This document shows, in pieces, positions 1 through 7,164 of a DNA stretch of 25,044 nucleotides (position 1 is the stretch's first letter; each line of letters opens with the position of its first letter). Made by a program: the position numbers and the translations under genes. The notes under the pieces are model-generated. The model worked only from the letters and a program-made list of their open reading frames with translations, was not told where the DNA came from and did not search any database. Origin of the DNA: JBHIFB01 sp046760905 (GTDB lineage Bacteria; Gemmatimonadota; CAZMKB01); NCBI GenBank assembly GCA_046760905.1, contig JBHIFB010000038.1, forward strand, positions 1 to 25,044, in the 5' to 3' direction.

Positions 1-276
1 AACACTCCCCTGATACTTAAAAATGCGGCTTTCCCCTTCCTGCTCGACCAAGATGGGTACCCAAATGTTCCCACGACTCGCTTGAGGGCTCTAGGTTCCA
101 GTAAAAATGGGGAAAGTCCTATCCTCTGATGGGATGTTCGAGGTAACGAGAAAGGCTGAATCGCTTGCAACGGGCTCTTCGAGGAGGGGCAGGAGGTCCT
201 TTATCTTTGGGTGTGATTAAGTATGGTGAAGAAAGACCACAGCCGGGGACCTGAAGCATAAGCCATATCTATTCAT
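1..276. other. No intact gene; possible decayed coding sequence at the left edge
   Basis: No tRNA, repeat or intact gene is visible in 1-276. One minus-strand frame is open from 216 to the left edge apart from a single in-frame TAG (93-91), and is closed upstream by TAA (219-217). Its translation on both sides of the TAG looks protein-like, for example WVPILVEQEGESRIFKYQG near the edge, but there is no convincing start codon or ribosome binding site. A plus-strand frame is also open from base 1 to the TGA at 127-129 (42 codons) and could be the tail of a gene lying to the left. I cannot decide between a gene remnant and chance. Confidence 0.2.
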
Positions 277-306
277 AAAAAAAGGGCTCCCCTTTTAGAG
301 GAGCCC
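277..306 (-). terminator. Intrinsic terminator of the secreted subtilase
   Basis: Read on the minus strand, a 9-bp stem (GGGCTCCTC with GGGGAGCCC, one G-U pair) closes a five-base loop and is followed directly by seven T (283-277). It lies 59 bases beyond the protease stop codon and is a textbook Rho-independent terminator for leftward transcription. The complementary strand lacks a T-run in the right place, so it is probably unidirectional. Confidence 0.93.
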
Positions 307-365
307 GAAGGCGGCTCAATCGTTCGTGTGTCAGTCACCAACAATGAAAACCGCCAGAAAAAAAC

Positions 366-3284
366 CTAACGGCCGATTTTCTCAAGGACCCAGTCTGAAA
401 TTTCACCTTCCTCAGCAGTCGTAGCCCTACCGGTCTTCGTGAATTCGAAGCTAGAAACGGCGCTAACAACATCCGGGCTTTCACCGACCTTCGCATTGTA
501 AATATATGTCCCTGCAGGAACCCATCCAGGTACCGTCTGCTCCATATTCCAGTTGATTACCGTCTCACCGGCTGAAAGAATCTCCGTATGTACCTCAAGT
601 GGTCCGAAGATGCTTCCTCCCGGCCTGGTGACGTCGATCCACCAGTCGAATGACTGATCTGTTTCTGTGTTGTTTATGAGGGCGAGATGATACGTGAAGC
701 TGCCGCCCGATGGACCGATGCTTACCGGGTGAGACTGTGGGACCATGATGACTGAAACAGGCTGGGCAACGGCGTCCTGTGCGATTATCACGTCATCGAT
801 ATACCAGCCTTCCTGTGTGACATATCCATCGGAGCCGAATCTGAACCTGATCACCGCGTCACCCGAGTAGCCTGTAAGATCGAACTCCTCCTGCTGCCAA
901 TCATAGGTGCCCGAGAAACACGGCGTGCCCGGCTCGAATGGGCTTGCATCGTTAGGATATATCGTGTAGGGATATCCTCCAACGGGGGTGATTTGTTCGA
1001 ACGCCCCGCCGTTTATGGAGATCTCCACTATGGCGCCATCCCATGCCTGACTCGAGTTATAGACCTCCGCATCGATCCAGTGCCAGAAAAAGAGTGATGA
1101 GTTTTCCTGGAGGTCTATTGTAGGAGTTTCAAGTCCGGCATCTAGGTAATTGGCGTAGTCGCCGCCGCCGGTGGAACCACACTTCCAGGATGTCGTGCCG
1201 CCGGCAGTGTGGTTTCTCTGTGTGCTGAGGTGCCACTGATCGACATATCCGGGTGTCACGTTGTCATGGGTCCATCCAGGTGCCCCGGTCTCCATTGCGT
1301 CTGAGAAGCCGGTCTTGAGCGGAAGAGCGAGGATTCTCGTCTCCCCGGCTTCTATACTCTTCTCCTCACTGTTCGAACCGAAGCCTTCGGCAGATGCCTG
1401 GACCGTGTATGTAGCGCCGGCCGGGATTCCCTCGAAGATGAATATGCCCCGGGGGCCTGTTGCAGTTGAGGGAATTGGCGTGTCGACGATTTCCACTGTG
1501 GCACCATCGATCGGCAGTCCGTCGTCATAATCCATCACGACTCCTGCGAGGTTCCCTGTGGGGCTTGTCGTGAGCTCGAAATCGAGGATGGTAGTGTCAT
1601 CGGGTGTGACATAGACATCCTGCTCTATCGTATCGTAGCCGAAGTAGCTAGCCTGCACGGTATATGTCGTATCTCCCTGCAGTATGAACGCGTAGTTACC
1701 TGTAAGCGGGTCTGCGGTCGTCTTCTTTGTTGTTCCTACGACTTCCAGGTCCGCCGGTATCGGATCGCCGGTTTCAGCGTCTGTAACTGAGCCAACGAGG
1801 TAGCCGACGCCGCTCATTACTAGAAGCACCGATTCATAAGCATCAATGAATCCCATGCCGTAAGTGTTGTCCTCACCGGATGCACCGAAGTCGTGGGCTG
1901 TGATCATCAGGACTTCTTTGATCTCGTCCACCGTGAGGTTGGGATTCGCCTCTCTCATCAATCCGACCACCCCTGCGACATGGGGTCCTGCCATCGAGGT
2001 GCCGCTGTAGTAATCCGAATATCCACCTCCGGGTATGCAGGAATATACATCGACTCCTGGAGCGACAACTTCCGGCTTTATAGTGGAATGATCGCATCCT
2101 GTAGGTCCGCGGCTCGACCAGCTCGCTATAGGATATGGATAGTCATAGTTCGTCGCATCGACCGCGCCGATCGAGAAGACGTTGTAAGGGGTGGTAGCCC
2201 TGTCTGCAGGTGATCTAAGGCTTTCGTCATCGGGCCCCTCGTTACCCGCCGAGAACGTGACCACTACCCCGGCGGCCTCGCAGTTGTCGATTACCTCCCA
2301 CCACCTGCTGTCGCAATCGGTGTAGTCATATCCGAACCATTCGTTTATCCCCCAGGAGTTCTGAACGACATCCGGCACATCGTCGACTGTTTGCGGGTCA
2401 CCGTCAGGGTCTGCGAACCATTCGAAAGCGGTGATGACGTCATTGTCGAACGCAGGCCCCACATTTTGATTTATCGCGTTACATGCTATCCACTGGGCAC
2501 CCCAGGCGACTCCCACCGTGTCTCCCGTCGCCGCGCCGAGGCCGGTTTCGGTTCCCATGACATGCGTGCCATGCCCATAGGTATCGACCGGGAAGTCGGG
2601 ACTCTCATTAATAAGATCTAGCCAGGCTTCCGACGGATCCACACCTGGCTGAGCGCCTCTCCACCTGTCGGCGAGGGCAGGGTGGTTGCCATCCACACCG
2701 GTGTCAAGGTTTGCAACGAGTCTTCCTGAACCGGTGATGCCGAGTTCGTTCCATACCCTGTCGGCCTGGATTGCATACAATCCCGGCGTGACGCCGATGC
2801 CGGTCACGGGTGGGCCGCTCCCCTTGGATACAGGTTCAATGAGTGATACCTCGAAGTTGTATTCGATGAAATCCACATCAGGCCTTTCGAGGAGTCTGTA
2901 CAATTCCTCTTTTGTGGCCCTGACGACAATGAGGTTGCTTATCCAGTGGGGAGTGTACCCGAACACGCTTCCTTCGATCTTCTTTCCATCCAGGTAAGCG
3001 ATGAGAGCTCCCTGTGACCTGGAAGCAGCCTGTTTGAGCGCTTTAACAACTCTCTCATGCCTCACAGATCTCGTCGCCCGCTCCTTGATGAGGTCGATGT
3101 CGATTGCCTCTATGTCTGCTCGTTCCTTGAGGTGGACGATGACAGAAACCGGAGAATTCGAAGGTAGTGTGTTTAGATAAGCCTCAAGCTTTGGATCTAT
3201 ATCCCCTGCTTTCGCCTGTTTGCAAGGTGTGGCGAATGCCAGAAAAAGCAGTAAGGAGAGGATACACTGTGCGGCATGCTTCAT
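366..3284 (-). CDS. Secreted subtilisin-family (S8) serine protease, bacillopeptidase F-like, with C-terminal accessory domains
   Basis: This is an exported endopeptidase of 972 residues. A signal peptide (about 1-27, ending AKAG) is followed by an inhibitor-I9-like prodomain (about 30-150). In the S8 catalytic domain (about 165-490) all key residues are visible: Asp194 in DTGVDG, His238 in GHGTH, oxyanion Asn348 in SAGNEG and Ser430 in SGTSMAGPH. The spacing and the stretch around GVAWGAQWIACNAI resemble bacillopeptidase F. Two carboxypeptidase-regulatory-like beta-sandwich domains follow (about 493-575 and 577-660), then an immune-inhibitor-A/MAM-like domain (about 665-840) and a final beta domain. 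The C-terminus lacks the sorting-type domain seen in the neighbours at 6132 and 7165. The ATG has a strong AAAGGAGG site 4 nt upstream, and a consensus promoter lies at 3332-3360. The family assignment is firm; the substrate is unknown and general extracellular protein degradation is an inference. Confidence 0.95.
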   Translation of the reverse strand: MKHAAQCILSLLLFLAFATPCKQAKAGDIDPKLEAYLNTLPSNSPVSVIVHLKERADIEAIDIDLIKERATRSVRHERVVKALKQAASRSQGALIAYLDGKKIEGSVFGYTPHWISNLIVVRATKEELYRLLERPDVDFIEYNFEVSLIEPVSKGSGPPVTGIGVTPGLYAIQADRVWNELGITGSGRLVANLDTGVDGNHPALADRWRGAQPGVDPSEAWLDLINESPDFPVDTYGHGTHVMGTETGLGAATGDTVGVAWGAQWIACNAINQNVGPAFDNDVITAFEWFADPDGDPQTVDDVPDVVQNSWGINEWFGYDYTDCDSRWWEVIDNCEAAGVVVTFSAGNEGPDDESLRSPADRATTPYNVFSIGAVDATNYDYPYPIASWSSRGPTGCDHSTIKPEVVAPGVDVYSCIPGGGYSDYYSGTSMAGPHVAGVVGLMREANPNLTVDEIKEVLMITAHDFGASGEDNTYGMGFIDAYESVLLVMSGVGYLVGSVTDAETGDPIPADLEVVGTTKKTTADPLTGNYAFILQGDTTYTVQASYFGYDTIEQDVYVTPDDTTILDFELTTSPTGNLAGVVMDYDDGLPIDGATVEIVDTPIPSTATGPRGIFIFEGIPAGATYTVQASAEGFGSNSEEKSIEAGETRILALPLKTGFSDAMETGAPGWTHDNVTPGYVDQWHLSTQRNHTAGGTTSWKCGSTGGGDYANYLDAGLETPTIDLQENSSLFFWHWIDAEVYNSSQAWDGAIVEISINGGAFEQITPVGGYPYTIYPNDASPFEPGTPCFSGTYDWQQEEFDLTGYSGDAVIRFRFGSDGYVTQEGWYIDDVIIAQDAVAQPVSVIMVPQSHPVSIGPSGGSFTYHLALINNTETDQSFDWWIDVTRPGGSIFGPLEVHTEILSAGETVINWNMEQTVPGWVPAGTYIYNAKVGESPDVVSAVSSFEFTKTGRATTAEEGEISDWVLEKIGR

Positions 3285-3331
3285 TGTGCCTCCTTTGTTC
3301 GGTCCCGAGAAGCTTGGATTATTCTATTGCT

Positions 3332-3360
3332 ATTATAGCAGAAGACGATGGCAATGTCAA
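3332..3360 (-). promoter_or_regulatory. Sigma-70 promoter of the subtilase gene
   Basis: On the minus strand a perfect -35 TTGACA (3360-3355) and a perfect -10 TATAAT (3337-3332) are separated by 17 nt. Transcription should begin near 3325, giving a leader of about 40 nt that contains the AAAGGAGG ribosome binding site (3296-3289). The protease is therefore not solely dependent on readthrough from the permease gene upstream. Confidence 0.88.
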
Positions 3361-3568
3361 TGAAGAGGCACCACTCATTTTCAGCAATAGATGTGAGTAT
3401 AATGACAACAAAGAAACTTGATATCATCTGTAATGTGTGAGTATTGTAGCCAGCAGCGCTGAATCAGGACAGGCTCATGGCAGGTGCCCTGACTCCATCG
3501 CCTGTGCCAGTACGCCCGGGAGGAAAAGGCATGGGAGATGGATTCCTTGTGATCAGAATCATCTGAGA
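3361..3568. other. Intergenic spacer between permease and protease; nothing firm
   Basis: This lies between the permease stop codon and the protease promoter. It contains several short GC-rich inverted segments (for example TCAGG at about 3465 with CCTGA near 3488), but no stem followed by a T-run that would make a convincing terminator for the permease. Short open frames here have no ribosome binding site and no recognisable product. No RNA family is identifiable by eye. Confidence 0.4.
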
Positions 3569-5824
3569 CTATCCGGAGAAAAACTTCTTGAACCACGAAA
3601 GAATGGGTCCCTCATATCTTTTGACCATCATTACTGTTCTCGTTGAGCGCCTTGCCACATCCTTGGGGATGGTTCCGAGGAACATCCTCTTCCAGATGGG
3701 TTCCCGTGATGCACCTATCATCACCAGATCATGCTGTATCGATTCATCGACTATCCCCTGAATCACTGATTTTGCTCTTATGGCTTTCTTCTGGAAGGAA
3801 ATTCCCTCGAGCTCTATTCCCTCCATGGTTGCATCAATAACTGCGAGTTTCATTTTCTCCTCTTGGGCCCGTGCATCTTTATCTATAATGACCATGGATG
3901 TCAACCGGGCACCCGTCGTCTTAGCCAGGCTTGCGGCGAGTCCAGCCGCAAGGCGAGCGTTCGGGCCTCCCGCTGTCGGAAGAAGTATGCTATTCAGTTC
4001 ATCGATCTCCCTGAGCATGACGATCCCGAGATCGGCAGGCGTGCTCTTTAGAACTGCATCCAGGACGCTGCCGAGAGGGCTCCTCTTACTCCTGCTGTAT
4101 CCCTTCCAACCGAGGATGACCAGGTCCGCTTCATCCTCGGTGACGGTGTCGTGAATGGCCACGGCCACGTCATGGGATATGCGAACCATGGTGCTCACAG
4201 GCGCCACCTCGTCCCATTTGTCCGCTTTCAGCACGAGCTGCTTCTTCTCGTCTAGGAAGTAACGTCCGTGCGAGATCGGGGTCTGGTGAGGCATCTCGAC
4301 GACAGCTAGCGCGGTAAGATCTCCGTTTCTTGATTTCGCGATCGAGCTCGCTATGACCATAAGCGGATTTAGCTCGGAGTCCTCAGCGATAGGGACCACG
4401 ATGTGGTAGTGGCTCTCGACGATCTCCTTTTCGATGTGAATAACCTCCGAGGCTTTCTCCTTCTCCTCCTTCAGCTTCGAGTAGCCGAAGTAGACAGAGA
4501 GGCCCAGCGCGATCCATATCCCTGTCGCATACCAGGCTATGGAGCTGTAATGGAACATATACACCGCAAGGAAGAACTGTGTTATGATTGCAAAAATCGG
4601 AACCCATGGAAAGAGCGGCACAGTAAAGCCGCGTTTTAGGTCCGGCCTTGTCCGTCTCAGATTGATTATGGAGAGGTTTACAAGCAAAAAGAGGAGCAGA
4701 AACATAATATCGGCTGCGCTCGCCACGTCCTCGATGGGAAAAGCCACTGCCATGAAGATGATGAAAAGCGTCGAGATGAATATAGCGATGTGCGGGGTTT
4801 TTTTCTCCCGGTGCACCTTCCCGAATGATTCCGGTAGATTGTGATCCCTTCCCATTGCGAATGAGACCCTCGAAGAGGAGTATATGGTGGCGTTGAGAGC
4901 GGAGGCGGTCGAAAAGAGTCCCCCGACCAGTAGAATGATCGCCCCGAGCGGCATGAGCTGCCTTGCCGCTTCCACCATGGCAACCTCCTTCTTGATACCG
5001 AGATATTTCCAAACAGGGAGATCACCGCCGTGGATTGCTCCGATGGAGACGAAGGCGATCATCATGTATATTGGAACTACGATTCCAATAGACCAGAACA
5101 CGGCTCTGGGGATGTTCCGGCGGGGATCCCTCACTTCCTCCGAGCATTGGGCTATGATCTCGTATCCCTCGAAGGCGATGTAGGTAAGTCCCATTGCGAC
5201 GAATATTCCACCCCAGCCATTTGGCATGAAGGGTGTGAAATTCGAAAGGTTCTCAGGATTCCCTATTATCCTCGATAGACCGAAAACGATGAACAGACCA
5301 AGTACAACGATCTTAAGTCCCGTTACGATAATCCCGATCAGGCCTGTTTCGGAGGCGCCCCTGTAATTCACGAGAGAGAAGAGGAGCACGATGAGGACGG
5401 CCAGACCTTTCGGAAGCCAGGAGTGGAGTTGGGGAGAAAAATGAAATCCCATCTCGATGAGCATGTGACTGAAATATGCACCGAAACCGAGGGCATACAG
5501 GCTGCATGCCACCATGTGTGCAAACCAGCTCATCCAGCCCGACAGGAATCCATTTGGATTCGGGAGCGCCTCCTTGACCCAGAGATATCCTCCGCCCGCG
5601 TCATGGAAGGATGAACCCAGCTCCGCATATACCATGGCTGTGAGGAGCGTCACGGCTCCGTTCAGGAGAAATACAAGCCACAGGGCAGGCCCTGCCGTGC
5701 CGGCCGCCATTCCGGTGAGAACGAAGATGCCCGCACCTATCATCGCCCCCACCCCTATCATGGTGGCCGAACTGACACCCATGTCCCTGCTAAGTTTTTC
5801 CCTGTGGGTTCTGGCCCGTTTCAA
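3569..5824 (-). CDS. APC-family amino acid permease fused to two UspA domains
   Basis: This is an inner-membrane transporter of 751 residues. Residues 15-450 carry about twelve hydrophobic segments and the APC signature GAGIFVLTG (30-38) in the first helix, so an amino acid or polyamine-like cation is the expected substrate; the exact one cannot be read. Residues 468-605 and 610-738 are two tandem universal-stress-protein domains on the cytoplasmic side. Each ends in a G-x2-G-x9-G-S/T-like nucleotide-binding segment (LGWKGYSRSKRSPLGS near 571 and GASREPIWKRMFLGT near 704; the second lacks the second glycine). The fusion suggests that transport is gated by nucleotide or stress state, which is an inference. 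The start is a TTG, supported by AAGGAG (5835-5830) 5 nt upstream, with a promoter at 5851-5879. APC-Usp fusions are known, so the architecture is uncommon but not new. Confidence 0.92.
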   Translation of the reverse strand: MKRARTHREKLSRDMGVSSATMIGVGAMIGAGIFVLTGMAAGTAGPALWLVFLLNGAVTLLTAMVYAELGSSFHDAGGGYLWVKEALPNPNGFLSGWMSWFAHMVACSLYALGFGAYFSHMLIEMGFHFSPQLHSWLPKGLAVLIVLLFSLVNYRGASETGLIGIIVTGLKIVVLGLFIVFGLSRIIGNPENLSNFTPFMPNGWGGIFVAMGLTYIAFEGYEIIAQCSEEVRDPRRNIPRAVFWSIGIVVPIYMMIAFVSIGAIHGGDLPVWKYLGIKKEVAMVEAARQLMPLGAIILLVGGLFSTASALNATIYSSSRVSFAMGRDHNLPESFGKVHREKKTPHIAIFISTLFIIFMAVAFPIEDVASAADIMFLLLFLLVNLSIINLRRTRPDLKRGFTVPLFPWVPIFAIITQFFLAVYMFHYSSIAWYATGIWIALGLSVYFGYSKLKEEKEKASEVIHIEKEIVESHYHIVVPIAEDSELNPLMVIASSIAKSRNGDLTALAVVEMPHQTPISHGRYFLDEKKQLVLKADKWDEVAPVSTMVRISHDVAVAIHDTVTEDEADLVILGWKGYSRSKRSPLGSVLDAVLKSTPADLGIVMLREIDELNSILLPTAGGPNARLAAGLAASLAKTTGARLTSMVIIDKDARAQEEKMKLAVIDATMEGIELEGISFQKKAIRAKSVIQGIVDESIQHDLVMIGASREPIWKRMFLGTIPKDVARRSTRTVMMVKRYEGPILSWFKKFFSG

Positions 5825-5850
5825 GGCAGCTCCTTCGCAATGTCTGGATG

Positions 5851-5879
5851 AACCTAAACGTGTAGGGAAAGATTGTCAA
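5851..5879 (-). promoter_or_regulatory. Sigma-70 promoter of the APC-UspA permease
   Basis: On the minus strand a perfect -35 TTGACA (5879-5874) and a -10 TAGGTT (5856-5851) are separated by 17 nt. Transcription should begin near 5844, leaving a leader of about 20 nt with the AAGGAG site just upstream of the TTG start. Confidence 0.75.
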
Positions 5880-5921
5880 CAGAGCGATCAGAGACCTCGA
5901 TCAAGGGAGCGTTCTATCTTC

Positions 5922-5948
5922 CCGATTGAACGATTATTCGTTGATCGG
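5922..5948. promoter_or_regulatory. Interrupted palindrome in the divergent control region; candidate operator
   Basis: A nested inverted repeat: CCGAT (5922-5926) pairs with ATCGG (5944-5948), and inside it AACGA (5929-5933) pairs with TCGTT (5938-5942) around TTAT. Ten base pairs are formed with a 2x1 internal mismatch. No T-run follows on either strand, so it is not a terminator. It lies about 45 bases upstream of the permease -35 box and about 110 bases upstream of the -35 box of the gene at 6132, a plausible place for a regulator. The rest of 5880-6059 shows no gene or RNA that I can support. Confidence 0.35.
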
Positions 5949-6059
5949 ATAAAGGGCCCCGAGTCCTTCCGCTCGACGCTCACGCATTTACCTGTCTATG
6001 GTCTCGCAGGCTGGGCGATCAGTGGAGTATTCCTTTTATTTTCGACAGAAGGATTAACC

Positions 6060-6088
6060 TTGACAGTATCGGAGGTGACGGTTATAAT
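6060..6088 (+). promoter_or_regulatory. Perfect-consensus sigma-70 promoter of the first lamin-tail gene
   Basis: TTGACA (6060-6065), a 17-nt spacer and TATAAT (6083-6088) match the sigma-70 consensus at every position. Transcription should begin near 6095, about 37 nt before the chosen start codon, which is preceded by GGAGG (6122-6126). Confidence 0.9.
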
Positions 6089-6131
6089 AGTATAAAACTC
6101 TCCCACATAAGCCCGTATCACGGAGGCAATG

Positions 6132-7001
6132 ATGCGAAACGTGTTATTCTCCGTGGGGCTATTCTTCCTGCTTGCATCTTCCGCCCTCCCTCAGGTAGTT
6201 ATCAATGAGATCATGATGGATCCCGATGCATCATCTGACTCGAAAGGTGAATGGATAGAGCTTTACAACGATTCCGACTCCGTTATAAACATCGACGGAT
6301 GGATTTTAAGGGACGCAGGGAGAGACAGGCACATCATCCAGGCTGGCGGTGCTCTCGACATCCTGCCCGGTAACTTTCTAACGCTGGGCAGGAGTGCGGA
6401 CTCTACTGAAAATGGAGGTTATGATCCAGACTACGTGTACTCAAATTTTATTCTTTCCAACGAGGAAGATGAGGTTGTGCTTGCTGGAGCCGCAGAGGAT
6501 GTGATCGACAGCGTCGCGTATGGTTTTGGCTGGCCATTCAGAAAAGGCGCTTCAATGGAACTCATCTCCCCCGGCCTCGATAACACCGATCCGGCCAGCT
6601 GGGGACCCGCCGAGGCACCATTCGGCCATGGGGATCTGGGAACCCCGGGACTTTCAAACAGCATTTCGGGCTTGACAATCGACGATGAATCGGTCGGATA
6701 CAGGGAGAGTGAATCGGCCCTGTCCGCTACTGCCTACCCGAATCCAACCGGGAAAGGAGTGAAGATAAAATTTAGCTGCACTGATCCGGCCCTTGAAGGA
6801 GAAGAATATGTGCTGGAGATATTCAGCGTAAGAGGCAGGCTTATAGCGCGAATCTCATCCTGTTGCCTGAGTAGCGGAGAAAACCCGCTCTACTGGGGAG
6901 GCTGTACCGGTTCCGGGGAACTCGCGCCTGCCGGCGTTTATCTATTCAGGATCACGGCCGGTCAAGCCAGAACGAGCGGTAAAGTCGTCCTGCTGAGGTG
7001 A
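6132..7001 (+). CDS. Exported lamin-tail-domain protein with a C-terminal sorting-like domain
   Basis: This is a secreted or surface protein of 289 residues. A signal peptide (about 1-20) is followed by a lamin-tail domain (about 21-175), recognised from VINEIMMDP, the EWIELYN motif, a GWIL strand and the closing LGTPGLSNS. A C-terminal domain (about 200-289) begins AYPNPT and ends in a GVYLFRI strand and a basic VVLLR tail. This is the FlgD-Ig-like / type IX secretion type A pattern common in FCB genomes. Lamin-tail domains outside eukaryotes usually sit in secreted proteins and may bind other surface molecules; no enzymatic residues are seen. Two ATGs are adjacent. GGAGG (6122-6126) is only 2 nt from the first (6129) but 5 nt from the second, so 6132 is preferred. 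It shares domain types with the next gene and is probably a surface partner or paralogue. Confidence 0.85.
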   Translation: MRNVLFSVGLFFLLASSALPQVVINEIMMDPDASSDSKGEWIELYNDSDSVINIDGWILRDAGRDRHIIQAGGALDILPGNFLTLGRSADSTENGGYDPDYVYSNFILSNEEDEVVLAGAAEDVIDSVAYGFGWPFRKGASMELISPGLDNTDPASWGPAEAPFGHGDLGTPGLSNSISGLTIDDESVGYRESESALSATAYPNPTGKGVKIKFSCTDPALEGEEYVLEIFSVRGRLIARISSCCLSSGENPLYWGGCTGSGELAPAGVYLFRITAGQARTSGKVVLLR

Positions 7002-7082
7002 GTCGATCCGGTTTTAACACAGCCCAGGGTTGAGATATTAACGTGTGCATGCTGCCGCTTTCATACTTCTGGTAGATATCAC
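7002..7082. other. Short spacer between the lamin-tail genes
   Basis: No terminator with a T-run and no gene is visible here. The downstream gene has its own promoter at 7083-7111. Confidence 0.4.
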
Positions 7083-7111
7083 TTGACATCAATTCCCCAG
7101 ACTGGTAGAAT
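7083..7111 (+). promoter_or_regulatory. Sigma-70 promoter of the second lamin-tail gene and threonine aldolase
   Basis: TTGACA (7083-7088) and TAGAAT (7106-7111) are separated by 17 nt. Transcription should begin near 7118. That places the upstream ATG at 7126 only about 8 nt into the transcript with no room for a ribosome binding site, which favours the ATG at 7165 as the start of the following gene. Confidence 0.8.
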
Positions 7112-7164
7112 AGGAAATGGGTTAGATGTGGGACTCGTATCATCAATTCCTGCTGGTTTCGAAG

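Noticed and set aside
3437..3530. Minus-strand GGCGATGGAG resembling part of a fluoride riboswitch
   Set aside because: The rest of the conserved core and pseudoknot is missing, and the neighbours are not fluoride exporters or fluoride-sensitive enzymes.
3381..3596. Minus-strand 71-codon frame between permease and protease
   Set aside because: It overlaps the permease end in another frame, has no ribosome binding site, and its translation (rich in His, Cys, Ser) resembles nothing known.
5514..6095. Plus-strand open frame of 193 codons
   Set aside because: Most of it is antisense to the permease gene, it has no ribosome binding site, and its end covers the divergent promoter region. The translation shows no domain.
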